From: an uncultured Spartobacteria bacterium
GTDB taxonomy: Bacteria > Verrucomicrobiota > Verrucomicrobiia > Chthoniobacterales > Chthoniobacteraceae
Reading direction: 5' to 3'
Assembly (NCBI GenBank): GCA_903919125.1
Contig: CAIXGS010000076.1
Span: 186,001-250,000 of the forward strand
Length of the DNA: 64,000 bases
In this document: positions 1 to 8,383 of the stretch, piece by piece
Position numbering within the stretch: the stretch's first letter is position 1
Layout of the letters: every line of letters begins with the position of its first letter
Translations under genes and position numbers: made by a program
Notes under the pieces: model-generated
Seen by the model: the letters and a program-made list of their open reading frames with translations, nothing else
Told to the model about the DNA's origin: nothing
Database searches by the model: none

Positions 1-1
1 A

Positions 2-151
2 ACCCGCGATGAATCAAAAAACCAACCCGACATGGCGGCTGACCTGACCCAAAAACTCCACGCATGGAGGAAGTCCGTCGGAGCACAGATGCCTACGCCC
101 AATCCAGACTTCGACCAAGAGAAGGATGCGGCGAAGAAAAAAGGGCGGTAA
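2..151 (+). CDS. Sulfatase, C-terminal fragment (runs in from the left)
   Basis: Only the last 49 codons are present, open from the window edge to a TAA at 149-151. The peptide ends AWRKSVGAQMPTPNPDF followed by a lysine-rich tail. This matches the typical C-terminus of type I (formylglycine-dependent) sulfatases of Verrucomicrobiota and Planctomycetota, where a DESKN-like turn precedes a helix ending in W-R-K-x-x-G-A-x-x-P-x-P-N. The catalytic CxPxR region lies outside the window, so substrate and activity cannot be judged. Such enzymes are usually exported and act on sulfated polysaccharides. It is convergent with the gluconolactonase-like gene; the two stops are about 15 bases apart. Confidence 0.7.
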   Translation, partial: TRDESKNQPDMAADLTQKLHAWRKSVGAQMPTPNPDFDQEKDAAKKKGR

Positions 152-165
152 CTTCAGACCGCACC

Positions 166-1221
166 TTAGCAGAAATGTGCTCCTAAAGCTTCCGTGTAGA
201 CGGCGTAAAGCGAACGACTCGCCGTCATAAACAAACGGTTACGCCGAGGGCCGCCGAAACACACGTTGCTGCAAATCTCAGGTAGCAGAATCTGGCCTAT
301 GCGCTGACCTTCCGGCGAAAAGATGTGGACGCCATCGTACCCCTCGCCCACCCAACCCGCGCTCGTCCAGATGTTGCCGTCCTTGTCGCAGCGCATACCG
401 TCAGCGAGGCCAGCAACAGTGGTACCGTTCAGTTCCATTTTCATGGAAATATGCTCCCGACCATTAGAAAGCTTTGCGCCGTTCACATCCCACACCTTGA
501 TGTTTTTGGGAGCCTTGGGGTAATGTGATGCACCGGTATCAGTGACGTATAGCTTCTTGTAATCTGGAGAAAAACAGAGACCGTTCGGTTTAAAAATATC
601 GTCCGTCACCATCTCGATTTTAGCGGTAGCCGGATCAATACGATAGACGGCCTCTTTGAGGTAAAGTTCGCCCTTGTGCCCTTCGAAATTCACAAGGCTG
701 CCATAACCTGGATCGCTGAACCAAATGCTGCCGTCCGGGTGCACGACGCCATCATTAGGAGCGTTGAGAATTTTACCATTAAACTTGTCCGCGAGAACGG
801 TGATGGAACCATCGGGCTCATAACGAACCACGCGTCGATTGCCATGTTCGAAGGAAATCTGACGCCCTTCGCGATCGAAGGTATTGCCGTTACTGAAGGC
901 GGATGGTTTTCGCAGGACACTCACTCGGCCGTCGTCCTGCAGCCATCGGTGCTGAATGTCGTTTGGGATATCACTCCACACAAGATAGTTGCCCCATCCG
1001 CTCCAAGCCGGCCCCTCAGCCCAGTACATTCCTGTGTGAAGGCGTTCAATCGGGGACATCGCGATCTTGTACTTAGCGAAGCTAGGATCCAAGGAAAGCA
1101 CGTCGGGCTCAGGATAGCGCACGGGCGCGGCACCGGGGCTGAAATCGCGGGCTAAGAGAGGCGTTGCGGCAAGGGCGCCAAGGCCTGCGAGAAAGGAACG
1201 TCGGGAGGAGAAAGTTTTCAT
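166..1221 (-). CDS. Tat-exported SMP-30/gluconolactonase/LRE-like protein
   Basis: A protein of 351 residues that begins with a twin-arginine signal peptide (SRRSFLAGLGALAATPLLA, residues 6-24), so it probably folds in the cytoplasm and is exported. The remainder fits the six-bladed propeller SMP-30/gluconolactonase family. Visible family features are EGPAW near residue 70, NGNTFDREG near 112, NAPNDG near 154, SDPGYG near 170, PNGLCFSPD near 214 and DGMRCDKDGNIW near 274; acidic and Asn residues in these stretches normally bind the divalent metal. Family members hydrolyse sugar lactones, often in oxidative sugar catabolism. The lone position beside a sulfatase suggests extracytoplasmic carbohydrate use. 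The specific substrate is unknown. Confidence 0.85.
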   Translation of the reverse strand: MKTFSSRRSFLAGLGALAATPLLARDFSPGAAPVRYPEPDVLSLDPSFAKYKIAMSPIERLHTGMYWAEGPAWSGWGNYLVWSDIPNDIQHRWLQDDGRVSVLRKPSAFSNGNTFDREGRQISFEHGNRRVVRYEPDGSITVLADKFNGKILNAPNDGVVHPDGSIWFSDPGYGSLVNFEGHKGELYLKEAVYRIDPATAKIEMVTDDIFKPNGLCFSPDYKKLYVTDTGASHYPKAPKNIKVWDVNGAKLSNGREHISMKMELNGTTVAGLADGMRCDKDGNIWTSAGWVGEGYDGVHIFSPEGQRIGQILLPEICSNVCFGGPRRNRLFMTASRSLYAVYTEALGAHFC

Positions 1222-1314
1222 GACTTATCGAACAGTTCAGGTAACGAGTATTACGAAACCGCAAATGAATCAACCACGCAAAAGTTGAAGCAAGCATCTC
1301 AGCCCTAGATCATC

Positions 1315-1350
1315 AAAAAAGCGCAAGCAACCGAAGCTGCTTGCGCTTTT
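1315..1350 (-). terminator. Intrinsic terminator of the ribosomal superoperon
   Basis: Read on the minus strand, the arms AAAAGCGCAAGCA (1350-1338) and TGCTTGCGCTTTT (1329-1317) pair perfectly around an 8-base loop, and the T-run continues to 1315. It lies 40 bases past the rpsD stop, so transcription of the 17-kb operon should end here, before the gluconolactonase-like gene. Confidence 0.9.
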
Positions 1351-1389
1351 AATAAATGCTAACGATTGAAAAATCGCTCCGCCTGAGAG

Positions 1390-2001
1390 TTAACGGGAGT
1401 ACAACTCAACGATCAACTGCTCGTTGACTATCGGCGCAATCTCATCACGACTCGGAATGCGCGTAACGCTACCAGAGTAGGTTTCGCGATCCAATGCCAG
1501 CCAATCTGGCACAGGAGCAATCTGCGTGAGTTCCAACCCGCGAGTCGCCAAAGTACGAGAACGAGGAGCGTCCTTAACGGTCACCTTATCGCCAGGTTTG
1601 ACGTTGTAAGAAGAGATGTCTACCTTGCGTCCGTTGACTTGAACGTGGCCGTGACCCACCATTTGACGGGACGCCGAGCGTGAGTTAGCGAAACCCAAAC
1701 GGAACACGACGTTGTCGAGGCGGGTTTCAAGCATTTGCAGGAGGATCTCCCCAGTCACGCCGCGCTTGCGTTGGGCGAGAGCGAAATACCGTCTGAACTG
1801 ACGCTCGAGAAGGCCATACTGATAGCGCAGCTTCTGCTTTTCAGCTAATGCCACAGAATACTCGCTCTGCTTGCGACGCGACCCTTTAGGGCCGTGCATG
1901 CCGGGAGGATAATTCTTCTGCTCCAGTGTCTTGTTTGAGCCGAAAATCGGAACTCCGAAACGGCGGCTGATTTTGTCTTTGGGACCGGTATACCGTGCCA
2001 T
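1390..2001 (-). CDS. rpsD: 30S ribosomal protein S4
   Basis: A 203-residue protein of normal S4 length. It starts MARYTGPKDKISRRFG and carries the S4 RNA-binding domain around residues 93-155 (TRLDNVVFRLGFANSRSASRQ...HGHVQVNGRKVD). The N-terminal zinc-binding cysteines found in some S4 proteins are missing, so this is the C-minus form. S4 nucleates assembly of the 30S 5' domain. In many bacteria it also represses the alpha operon; whether it does so here cannot be seen. It is the last gene of the superoperon: rpoA and rplQ, which usually follow, are replaced by a terminator. Confidence 0.98.
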   Translation of the reverse strand: MARYTGPKDKISRRFGVPIFGSNKTLEQKNYPPGMHGPKGSRRKQSEYSVALAEKQKLRYQYGLLERQFRRYFALAQRKRGVTGEILLQMLETRLDNVVFRLGFANSRSASRQMVGHGHVQVNGRKVDISSYNVKPGDKVTVKDAPRSRTLATRGLELTQIAPVPDWLALDRETYSGSVTRIPSRDEIAPIVNEQLIVELYSR

Positions 2002-2059
2002 GATTGATGTCTGTCTTACTTAAAGATTCTAGATGAGAAAACAGTGAGCGTTTAAAAGA

Positions 2060-2668
2060 TCAAACGCGGCGCTGTTTCGGCGGACGGCAACCGTTATGCG
2101 GCACCGGGGTAACGTCACGGATAAGGGTGATATCCAATCCGACGGCTTGCACAGCCCGGACTGCAGATTCGCGACCTGAACCAGGTCCCTTGACCCGGAC
2201 TTCAACTTCACGAAGACCATGGCCCATCGCTTGGCGGCAGGCATCCTGAGCCACCATCTGAGCTGCATAGGCGGTGCTTTTGCGGGAACCCTTGAATCCA
2301 ACCTTACCAGCGCTGGACCAACCAATCACCGCTCCATTGTGATCCGTAATGGAGACAATGGTATTGTTGAAAGAAGCCATCACATGGACGACACCTGCGT
2401 GGACATTCTTCGATCCCTTGGCCTTGATGACCTTGATGGGTTCGATAACCGAATTTGGGTCGAGTGAAAGGTTTTCAACCTTCTTTTCCTCGGCTGGGGC
2501 CGCCTCCTTCTTACCCTTAGGAGCTCGTGGCTTTACCACTTTGGGAGCGGCAGGGGCTGGAGCGGCTGGTTCCGCAGCCACGGGCGCTGGTACGGTCTCG
2601 GCGGCCGCGGGCGTTGCTACGGCTTCGATTTCTGGTGCAGCTTGTGTAATTTCGTTCTCTTCGGACAT
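2060..2668 (-). CDS. rpsK: 30S ribosomal protein S11 with long N-terminal extension
   Basis: The protein has 202 residues against about 130 in the family. The S11 core occupies roughly residues 83-202 ([19 protein letters not shown], then [11 protein letters not shown], ending [18 protein letters not shown]). Ahead of it lie about 75 residues dominated by Ala, Pro, Glu, Val and Lys, low in complexity and probably disordered. The only well-placed ATG is the one used, 16 bases downstream of the rpsM stop, and no internal ATG lies near the core boundary, so the extension is likely real. S11 forms part of the 30S platform next to the mRNA exit channel. The function of the extension is unknown. 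Confidence 0.97.
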   Translation of the reverse strand: MSEENEITQAAPEIEAVATPAAAETVPAPVAAEPAAPAPAAPKVVKPRAPKGKKEAAPAEEKKVENLSLDPNSVIEPIKVIKAKGSKNVHAGVVHVMASFNNTIVSITDHNGAVIGWSSAGKVGFKGSRKSTAYAAQMVAQDACRQAMGHGLREVEVRVKGPGSGRESAVRAVQAVGLDITLIRDVTPVPHNGCRPPKQRRV

Positions 2669-2684
2669 AATCAGTTCTTCTTAC

Positions 2685-3062
2685 TTAAGCTTTCGCACGT
2701 TGCACGCCGACAGTCTTACGCGGCCCCTTACGGGTACGCGCATTTGTGGAGGTACGTTGACCACGCACAGGCAACCCGCGACGGTGGCGGATTCCGCGGT
2801 AACAGTTGATGGCCTGAAGGCGCTTCAAGTTCCCTTGAATTTCACGCCGCAAATCGCCTTCGATGGGAAGTCCGCTGGCTGTGATCGCCTGGATAATCTG
2901 ATTGAGCTGCTCTGGCGTCAGGCTCTTAGCACGCACATCAGGGCTGATGTTCGCCTGCTCGAGAATACGTTTAGCGGTGGTCGGTCCAATACCGTAAATG
3001 TAGGGCAACGAAGCTTCAATGCGCTTGTCGCCGGGGATGTCGATTCCAAGAAGTCGGGGCAT
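2685..3062 (-). CDS. rpsM: 30S ribosomal protein S13
   Basis: A 125-residue S13 with the helix-two-turn-helix core ([22 protein letters not shown], residues 5-26) and the basic C-terminal tail [26 protein letters not shown] that contacts 16S rRNA and P-site tRNA. Length and ends are normal. It follows rpmJ by 23 bases and precedes rpsK by 16 bases, the standard start of the alpha operon order. Confidence 0.98.
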   Translation of the reverse strand: MPRLLGIDIPGDKRIEASLPYIYGIGPTTAKRILEQANISPDVRAKSLTPEQLNQIIQAITASGLPIEGDLRREIQGNLKRLQAINCYRGIRHRRGLPVRGQRTSTNARTRKGPRKTVGVQRAKA

Positions 3063-3085
3063 ATTATGATCTCCAATTATTAGGA

Positions 3086-3199
3086 TTAACCTTGCCGCTG
3101 CTTGTGGCGTGCATTCTTACAAATCACACGTACCACGTTCTGGCGCTTCACGATGCGGCATGCTTCGCAAAGGCGTTTAACTGATGCTCTCACTTTCAT
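3086..3199 (-). CDS. rpmJ: 50S ribosomal protein L36 (zinc-binding form)
   Basis: A short 37-residue frame beginning [19 protein letters not shown] and ending in TAA. Cys11, Cys14, Cys27 and His32 form the zinc ribbon of the C-plus class of L36, and length and position in front of rpsM are canonical. A purine-rich AGAAGGATCC stretch lies just upstream of the ATG as ribosome binding site. The product is the smallest 50S protein and stabilises 23S rRNA domains II, V and VI. Confidence 0.96.
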   Translation of the reverse strand: MKVRASVKRLCEACRIVKRQNVVRVICKNARHKQRQG

Positions 3200-3421
3200 A
3201 AAACAAGGATCCTTCTAAAAATACTCTGAATCTAAAATTTGGTTACTTAACAAACTCTCGGGTCTTGCCCTAAATTACTCAAAACTATCGATTTACCTAT
3301 CATCTAAACTCTACTTTTGACCTATACGGCGGTTTCTCGGCGAAACATTTTAACGAAGCTTAGAGACACTTAGAGACGATGAGTCGGCCCTGAGTAAATT
3401 CTCAGAGCTAAACACAACAAA
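3200..3421. other. Spacer between infA and rpmJ
   Basis: An AT-rich 222-base gap, the largest inside the superoperon. It holds a small inverted repeat CTGAG-N6-CTCAG (3390-3405) just past the infA stop and a tandem CTTAGAGACA repeat (about 3359-3378). There is no T-run, so it is a poor intrinsic terminator. It may hold an internal promoter for rpmJ-rpsM-rpsK-rpsD, but no convincing -35/-10 pair was identified. Confidence 0.4.
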
Positions 3422-3655
3422 TTAAGACACTAACACCTCCAATACTGTCCCTGCAGACAGATCGAAAGCCCTTAACTCTACCAAAACTTTGCTCCCAGGC
3501 AAGCATCGTTTGCTGATGATTCTCTCTTTTCCCGCGAGGTTCGTTCCCTTGTGCGCCAGAAACTGGTGCCCGTTGGATAGTTCCACGCGATATAAGACTT
3601 CGCTCACACATTCAATTACTTGTGCCTCGGTTCGCACTACATCAAACCGCTGCAT
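3422..3655 (-). CDS. infA: Translation initiation factor IF-1, divergent
   Basis: A 77-residue OB-fold protein. The segment YRVELSNGHQFLAH (residues 22-35) and the LPGSKVLVELRAFDLSAGTV segment align well with IF-1 (F-R-V-E-L-x-N-G-H-x-x-L-A-H; I-x-P-G-D-x-V-x-V-E-L-x-x-Y-D-L-x-x-G). Several usually invariant positions differ: the glycine of the first strand is Ala, the SGKMRK loop reads KGTNLAGK, and the terminal RG-R segment reads SAGTV. Its start lies inside the 3' end of map (19-base overlap), implying translational coupling. IF-1 blocks the 30S A site during initiation. Position between map and rpmJ is standard, so the call rests on both sequence and synteny. Confidence 0.85.
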   Translation of the reverse strand: MQRFDVVRTEAQVIECVSEVLYRVELSNGHQFLAHKGTNLAGKERIISKRCLPGSKVLVELRAFDLSAGTVLEVLVS

Positions 3656-4392
3656 GTCAAAATCTCCGGTTCTCCGCGCGTAATCAGCACGGTGTGCTCA
3701 AAATGGGCAGACAACTGATTATCTTGGGTTACAACTGTCCAGCCGTCGCTCAAAACTCGAACCCCTGCCTTGCCAAGATTCACCATCGGCTCAATCGCCA
3801 ACGTCATTCCAGGCTTCAACTTCGGGCCCTCTCCGGGCACACCAAAATTAGGAACCTGAGGCTCCTCGTGCAGTTTCTTGCCCACACCGTGACCAACAAA
3901 TTCGCGAACGACTGAAAATCCGTGGGCGATAACCGCCTGCTCAATCGCCGAACAAAGATCCCCCAAACGACGACCGCTCTCTGCATGAAGCAAGCCCACA
4001 CGGAGCGCCTCCTGCGTTGCACCCAACAATTTAGTGGCTCCCGGAGAAATTTGCCCAACCGCGACAGTCGTCGCCGTATCACCGATCCACCCGGACTTGT
4101 TGACACCGACGTCTAGACTCACAATGTCACCCGGCTGCAACCGCCGAACGCCACCGATTCCGTGTACCACCTCCTCGTTGACGGAGATGCACACTTGGCC
4201 TGGAAATCCGCGATAACCTAAAAAAGCGCTTTTGCACTTTTGCTCCAGCATGAACTCCGCTGCGGCCTGATCTAACTCACGAGTCGTAACCCCAGGCCGA
4301 ACCAGCGCCGCGATCTTTTCAAGCACTGTCCTTGCCGCGCGCCCTGCGGCGCGCATCAGCTCAATTTCAGCCTCGTTTTTAATCGGAATCAC
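3637..4392 (-). CDS. map: Methionine aminopeptidase, type I
   Basis: A 251-residue pita-bread-fold metallopeptidase that removes N-terminal Met from nascent proteins. The five metal ligands are visible: Asp in SLDVGVN (near 94), Asp in GDTATT (near 105), His in GHGVGKKLHEEP (near 168), Glu in AIEPM (near 201) and Glu in EHTVLIT (near 232). There is no N-terminal SH3-binding or zinc extension, so it is class Ia. It lies directly behind secY (21-base gap), with adk, often found between them, missing. Its 3' end overlaps the start of infA. Confidence 0.96.
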   Translation of the reverse strand: MIPIKNEAEIELMRAAGRAARTVLEKIAALVRPGVTTRELDQAAAEFMLEQKCKSAFLGYRGFPGQVCISVNEEVVHGIGGVRRLQPGDIVSLDVGVNKSGWIGDTATTVAVGQISPGATKLLGATQEALRVGLLHAESGRRLGDLCSAIEQAVIAHGFSVVREFVGHGVGKKLHEEPQVPNFGVPGEGPKLKPGMTLAIEPMVNLGKAGVRVLSDGWTVVTQDNQLSAHFEHTVLITRGEPEILTCSGLM

Positions 4393-4413
4393 GCCTTAAC
4401 AACCTCGATATCG

Positions 4414-5913
4414 TTAGCGCTTCGCAATTGCTAAGATCACTCCCAGCAATAAAACCACCGCTAGGAAGACGTACATCCCGACTACCGTCTTCTGCTTGGA
4501 CACCTCGCCCCGCCCTTCAGGCGTACGCTCGGAACGTCCACGCACACCCGAGCGGCGTAGAAAGCCATCATAATTTTTCTGAATCAAGTGAGTCTCCACC
4601 TGACGCATCGTGTCCAAAACTACGCCGACCACAATTAGGAGGCTGGTTCCACCGAAAAACTGGGCGGTCACGTCCGGAACATTAAGCTGTTTGGAGAGCA
4701 TCTGCGGCAGAATAGCCACTACCACCAAGAATACAGCACCAGCAAAAGTCAACCGCGTCATCACGGTGTCGAGGAATTTCGCCGTATCCTGACCAGGACG
4801 AACGCCGGGAACATAACCGCCATACTTCTTCAAATCGTCCGCGATCTGCTGGGGTTGGAACTGTGTGGCCACCCAGAAGTAGCTGAAGAAAAATATGAGC
4901 GCGGAGTAAAAAACGTAGTGCCAGAAGCCCTGCGCGAGGACTGAGGCAACTCTTTGAATCTCGGGTGAATTCCGAAAAGCCATCATTGCAATCGTGGATG
5001 GGAAAATCAGAAGCGCCTGAGCGAAAATGATGGGCATCACTCCCGCATAATTCACCTTCAAAGGCATGTATTGCGTCTGCCCGCCGTAAATCTTCTTGCC
5101 CACTACACGCTTCGCGTACTGGACACTAATGCGCCGCTGCCCCTGCGTAAGGCAGATCACCGCAGCGATCACTGCGAATAGAAACACTAACAATAGCACT
5201 AAAACAATCGGGCTAACTTGACTAGCGACGCGATCGCTCGGAACAAACGTTTTCCAGGCCTGAATAAGACCAGCTGGGAAACGACTCAAAATACCCACAC
5301 TAATGATCAGGGACATTCCATTCCCTATTCCACGATCAGTGATTTGATCACCCAACCACATCAACATCAAAGTACCAGCTGTGAGAGTCACCACAACAAT
5401 CATTCTGAATGCCAACCCCGGATGATTGACGAGAGGCATACCCAATTGAGCAATAGTCTGATCAATCCCATGCAGAATTGGACTTTGCCCAGGATTCTCG
5501 AAAGAAAGCGCCAGCAAATAGCCTTGGAATAAACAAAGACCGATGGTCGCGTACCGAGTTAGCTGAGAGATCCGATGCCGCCCACCCTCTTCTCGAGCCA
5601 ACTTGCCGAGCGTGGGAACCACAGCAGTCAGCAGTTGCATCATAATTGACGCACTAATGTAGGGCATCACTCCTAAGGAAAACACGGCGCAGTTCTCAAG
5701 AGAGCCTCCACTAAAAATGTTGAAAAGTGCCGCTACACTTCCGCCAGACTGAGTATTTAACTGATTATCAAACCAGTGCTGTAAAACCGATGCGTTTACC
5801 CCAGGGCATGTGATGAAAGCACCTATGCGGACCACGACCAAAAGTGCAAACGTAAATATAATCCGTGAGCGCAACTCCGGAATGCGGAAGATATTAGTAA
5901 AAGCTGAAATCAT
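4414..5913 (-). CDS. secY: Preprotein translocase subunit SecY
   Basis: A 499-residue multispanning protein, longer than the usual 430-450. It begins MISAFTNIFRIPELRSRIIFTFALLVVVRIGAFI and contains the plug-domain region (SGGSLENCAVFSLGVMPYISASIMMQLL, about 68-95) and the cytosolic loop GQRRISVQYAKR (about 258-269) that docks the ribosome and SecA. A second loop reads GYVPGVRPGQDTAKFLD (about 368-384). Ten hydrophobic spans are consistent with SecY. It forms the SecYEG channel in the inner membrane. Position after rplO in the spc part of the operon is canonical. Confidence 0.98.
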   Translation of the reverse strand: MISAFTNIFRIPELRSRIIFTFALLVVVRIGAFITCPGVNASVLQHWFDNQLNTQSGGSVAALFNIFSGGSLENCAVFSLGVMPYISASIMMQLLTAVVPTLGKLAREEGGRHRISQLTRYATIGLCLFQGYLLALSFENPGQSPILHGIDQTIAQLGMPLVNHPGLAFRMIVVVTLTAGTLMLMWLGDQITDRGIGNGMSLIISVGILSRFPAGLIQAWKTFVPSDRVASQVSPIVLVLLLVFLFAVIAAVICLTQGQRRISVQYAKRVVGKKIYGGQTQYMPLKVNYAGVMPIIFAQALLIFPSTIAMMAFRNSPEIQRVASVLAQGFWHYVFYSALIFFFSYFWVATQFQPQQIADDLKKYGGYVPGVRPGQDTAKFLDTVMTRLTFAGAVFLVVVAILPQMLSKQLNVPDVTAQFFGGTSLLIVVGVVLDTMRQVETHLIQKNYDGFLRRSGVRGRSERTPEGRGEVSKQKTVVGMYVFLAVVLLLGVILAIAKR

Positions 5914-5998
5914 GGGGCGAGGCGAAAAAGGGGCGACCGTGAAGCCACCCCAATTTTCAAATACTTAGAAGCTTGGTCTTGCGCAATTGATCAAGAAG

Positions 5999-6442
5999 CT
6001 ATTCGACGGATCCACCAGCAGCTTCCACTTTTGCCTTAGCCACCGCGCTGACCGCGACACCTTTGAAATGAAGGACCTTCGCAACTTCACCCACGCTCAA
6101 GAGTTTCACGATCCCCTGCCGATTAGGAACCAACCCAGCAGAAATTAAATCCTTCGGGGTGATTGTTGCACCCGCTTCAAAGTGAGCACCGACCCTACCT
6201 ATGTTTACAGGTAGAAAACCTTCACGGAAGCGGGTATTATTGAAGCCACGCTTAGGCATCTTACGCATCAAGGGCATCTGACCACCTTCAAAACCTAGGC
6301 GAATCGAACCACCCGAGCGGGCTTTCTGCCCCTTGTGGCCCTTACCAGAGGTTTTCCCATGGCCGCTGCTCTCACCGCAACCGAGACGCTTGGTACGATG
6401 CTTCGCACCTGGACGCGGTTTTAAATTACTCAAACTAGTCAT
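5999..6442 (-). CDS. rplO: 50S ribosomal protein L15
   Basis: A 147-residue L15 with the glycine/lysine-rich N-terminal arm that threads into 23S rRNA (LKPRPGAKHRTKRLGCGESSGHGKTSGKGHKGQKAR) and the core motif GFEGGQMPLMRKMPKRGF (residues 50-67). It follows rpsE directly (37-base gap), leaving no room for rpmD (L30), which usually separates the two. Confidence 0.97.
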   Translation of the reverse strand: MTSLSNLKPRPGAKHRTKRLGCGESSGHGKTSGKGHKGQKARSGGSIRLGFEGGQMPLMRKMPKRGFNNTRFREGFLPVNIGRVGAHFEAGATITPKDLISAGLVPNRQGIVKLLSVGEVAKVLHFKGVAVSAVAKAKVEAAGGSVE

Positions 6443-6479
6443 AAACTTATCTCCTTAAAAATTGCGCTGAATCTCAAAC

Positions 6480-7031
6480 CTAGACCTGAGCAGGAGCCAC
6501 AGGGGTGGAACTCACAGAGAAGCCGCGATCAGCTAAACGATCTTCACGGGTCCTCAGCTGGGAGAGTGCGGTGAGTGTCGCCTTCACCACGTTTGCGTGG
6601 TTACTCGAGCCCATGGACTTTGCAAGCACGTCACGGATGCCAACAGCCTCCAAAACCGCTCGCACGCCGCCTCCGGCGATAACTCCTGTACCTGGACTAG
6701 CGGGACGAAGTAGCACTTTGCCGCCGCCAAACTCGCCGTACGCATCGTGAGGTATCGTATTTTTGGTGACGGCGATCTTCACCATCGCCTTCTTGGCGGA
6801 CTCGCCGGCCTTTCGAATTGCTTCAGATACTTCGTTCGCCTTGCCGAAGCCGCAACCGACTCGACCCGCTTTGTCACCAGTGACAATTAGGGCACTGAAG
6901 GAAAAGCGACGACCGCCCTTAACAACCTTCGCGCATCGATTAATGAAAACGACCTTCTCTACAAGATCAGATTGCTCTTTCTGCCTGTCACCGTCACGAC
7001 GACGACCGCGATTATTTTGAGGTGCTGCCAT
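6480..7031 (-). CDS. rpsE: 30S ribosomal protein S5
   Basis: A 183-residue protein with the S5 N-terminal dsRNA-binding fold ([20 protein letters not shown], residues 27-46, then [17 protein letters not shown]) and the C-terminal domain ([28 protein letters not shown]). The loop KVVKGGRRF, where spectinomycin-resistance changes occur, looks wild type. S5 contributes to decoding accuracy and to the mRNA entry helicase activity of the 30S subunit. The order rplR-rpsE-rplO is normal apart from the missing rpmD. Confidence 0.98.
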   Translation of the reverse strand: MAAPQNNRGRRRDGDRQKEQSDLVEKVVFINRCAKVVKGGRRFSFSALIVTGDKAGRVGCGFGKANEVSEAIRKAGESAKKAMVKIAVTKNTIPHDAYGEFGGGKVLLRPASPGTGVIAGGGVRAVLEAVGIRDVLAKSMGSSNHANVVKATLTALSQLRTREDRLADRGFSVSSTPVAPAQV

Positions 7032-7041
7032 AAACGTAACC

Positions 7042-7407
7042 TTAGAAATTCAAACCCGCTTCGCGCGCCGCATCGGCAAGCGCTTTTACTTTCCCATGAT
7101 AAAGAAACCCGCCGCGATCGAAAACGACTTTGGTCACGTTATGAGCCACAGCGCGGCTGGCAACTTCCTTGCCCACTCGAACCGCAGTCTCAACATTAGC
7201 TGAAACACGCCCACCATCAGAGAAACCCTTCTCTGTTGTGCAAACGCCAGCGATCGTGACGCCCCTGTCATCATCGATGACTTGAGCATAGATGTGACTG
7301 CCTGAAAAATGCACGGACAACCGAGGCCGCTCTGCCGTGCCAGAAATACGCTTCCGAAGTCGGATGTGGCGCAATTTGAGGGCCGAAATATTTTTTGATG
7401 AAGCCAT
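7042..7407 (-). CDS. rplR: 50S ribosomal protein L18
   Basis: A 121-residue L18 with the 5S rRNA-binding signature ([21 protein letters not shown], residues 27-47) and a C-terminus of the form [28 protein letters not shown]. It binds 5S rRNA in the central protuberance together with L5. Two bases separate it from the rplF stop, so the genes are probably translationally coupled. Confidence 0.97.
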   Translation of the reverse strand: MASSKNISALKLRHIRLRKRISGTAERPRLSVHFSGSHIYAQVIDDDRGVTIAGVCTTEKGFSDGGRVSANVETAVRVGKEVASRAVAHNVTKVVFDRGGFLYHGKVKALADAAREAGLNF

Positions 7408-7409
7408 AA

Positions 7410-7949
7410 CTATTGTACAGTCTTACCTTCCTTACGCTCAATGTGTTCTCCGGCGTAACGCACGCCCTTACCCTTGTAGGGCTCAGGTGGGTAGTAGCCT
7501 CGGATGTTAGCGGCGACTTGACCAACCAACTGACGGTCAATCCCTTCAACCTTAACCTTCGTGTTTTCTGTCACCGTCACCTTGATCCCCGCTGGGATCG
7601 GAAATAACACGGGATGTGAGAACCCTAGGGAAAGATCCAGAAACTCACCCTTTACTGCCGCCTTGAAACCCACTCCATGAATTTCCAAACTGCGAGTGAA
7701 TCCCTCGGAGACCCCTGTGATCATGTTTGCAATCAAAGCCCGACTGAGCCCGTGCTTCGCACGATCATCACGATCTTCGCTTGCGCGAGTCAAAACAACT
7801 TCCGCCCCCTCCACCTTGGCACTCACGTTCTTGGGCAGGTGCCAAGATAATGTGCCCTTTGGGCCGGTGACGGAAACTGAGCCCGCCTCTTCAAAATGGA
7901 CCTTCACCACAGGAGGCAAAGGAATCGGCTTTTTACCTATACGCGACAT
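7410..7949 (-). CDS. rplF: 50S ribosomal protein L6
   Basis: A 179-residue protein with two related alpha/beta domains, [12 protein letters not shown] at the start and the L6 signature [22 protein letters not shown] at the C-terminus (about residues 155-176). It sits near the sarcin-ricin loop and the factor-binding site. Length, ends and neighbours (rpsH before, rplR after) are canonical. Confidence 0.98.
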   Translation of the reverse strand: MSRIGKKPIPLPPVVKVHFEEAGSVSVTGPKGTLSWHLPKNVSAKVEGAEVVLTRASEDRDDRAKHGLSRALIANMITGVSEGFTRSLEIHGVGFKAAVKGEFLDLSLGFSHPVLFPIPAGIKVTVTENTKVKVEGIDRQLVGQVAANIRGYYPPEPYKGKGVRYAGEHIERKEGKTVQ

Positions 7950-7965
7950 AATCCAGCCTTTCTAA

Positions 7966-8364
7966 TTACCAAACAAATGCCAGAAGTTCTCCGCCAACGT
8001 TTTTACGACGGGCCTCGCGGGAACTCATCACACCAGACGATGTGGAAAGAATTGCGATCCCTACACCGCTTAAAACACGCGGAATCTCAGCTGCCCCAAC
8101 GTACCGACGCAACCCGGGACGGCTGACGCGCTTTAACTCAGTGATTACGGAACGATTACCCGCGTACTTCAGACCCAAACGCAGATGAGGGCGGCCTTCG
8201 ACTGATTCCACAGAATAAGACTCCACGAAGCCCTCCTCCTTTAGAATGCGCGCCACCTCACCTTTAAACTTTGAAAACGGAGCCACTATCTCAGGCTTTC
8301 CAGAACGCACGGCATTGCGCACGCGCGTAAGGAAATCAGCGATAGGGTCAGACACATTTGACAT
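7966..8364 (-). CDS. rpsH: 30S ribosomal protein S8
   Basis: A 132-residue S8: it starts [18 protein letters not shown] and ends with the family signature [33 protein letters not shown], which binds the central domain of 16S rRNA. It follows rplE with only 19 bases between. In the standard spc order rpsN (S14) lies in this gap and is missing here. S8 is the classical translational repressor of the spc operon in E. coli; no repressor site was identified. Confidence 0.98.
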   Translation of the reverse strand: MSNVSDPIADFLTRVRNAVRSGKPEIVAPFSKFKGEVARILKEEGFVESYSVESVEGRPHLRLGLKYAGNRSVITELKRVSRPGLRRYVGAAEIPRVLSGVGIAILSTSSGVMSSREARRKNVGGELLAFVW

Positions 8365-8383
8365 AATGACGATACCCTTCTAA

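Noticed and set aside
2349-3083. 244-codon plus-strand frame opposite rpsK and rpsM
   Set aside because: It mirrors the Ala/Pro-rich S11 extension and S13 on the other strand. Low-complexity composition, no ribosome binding site, no recognisable domain.
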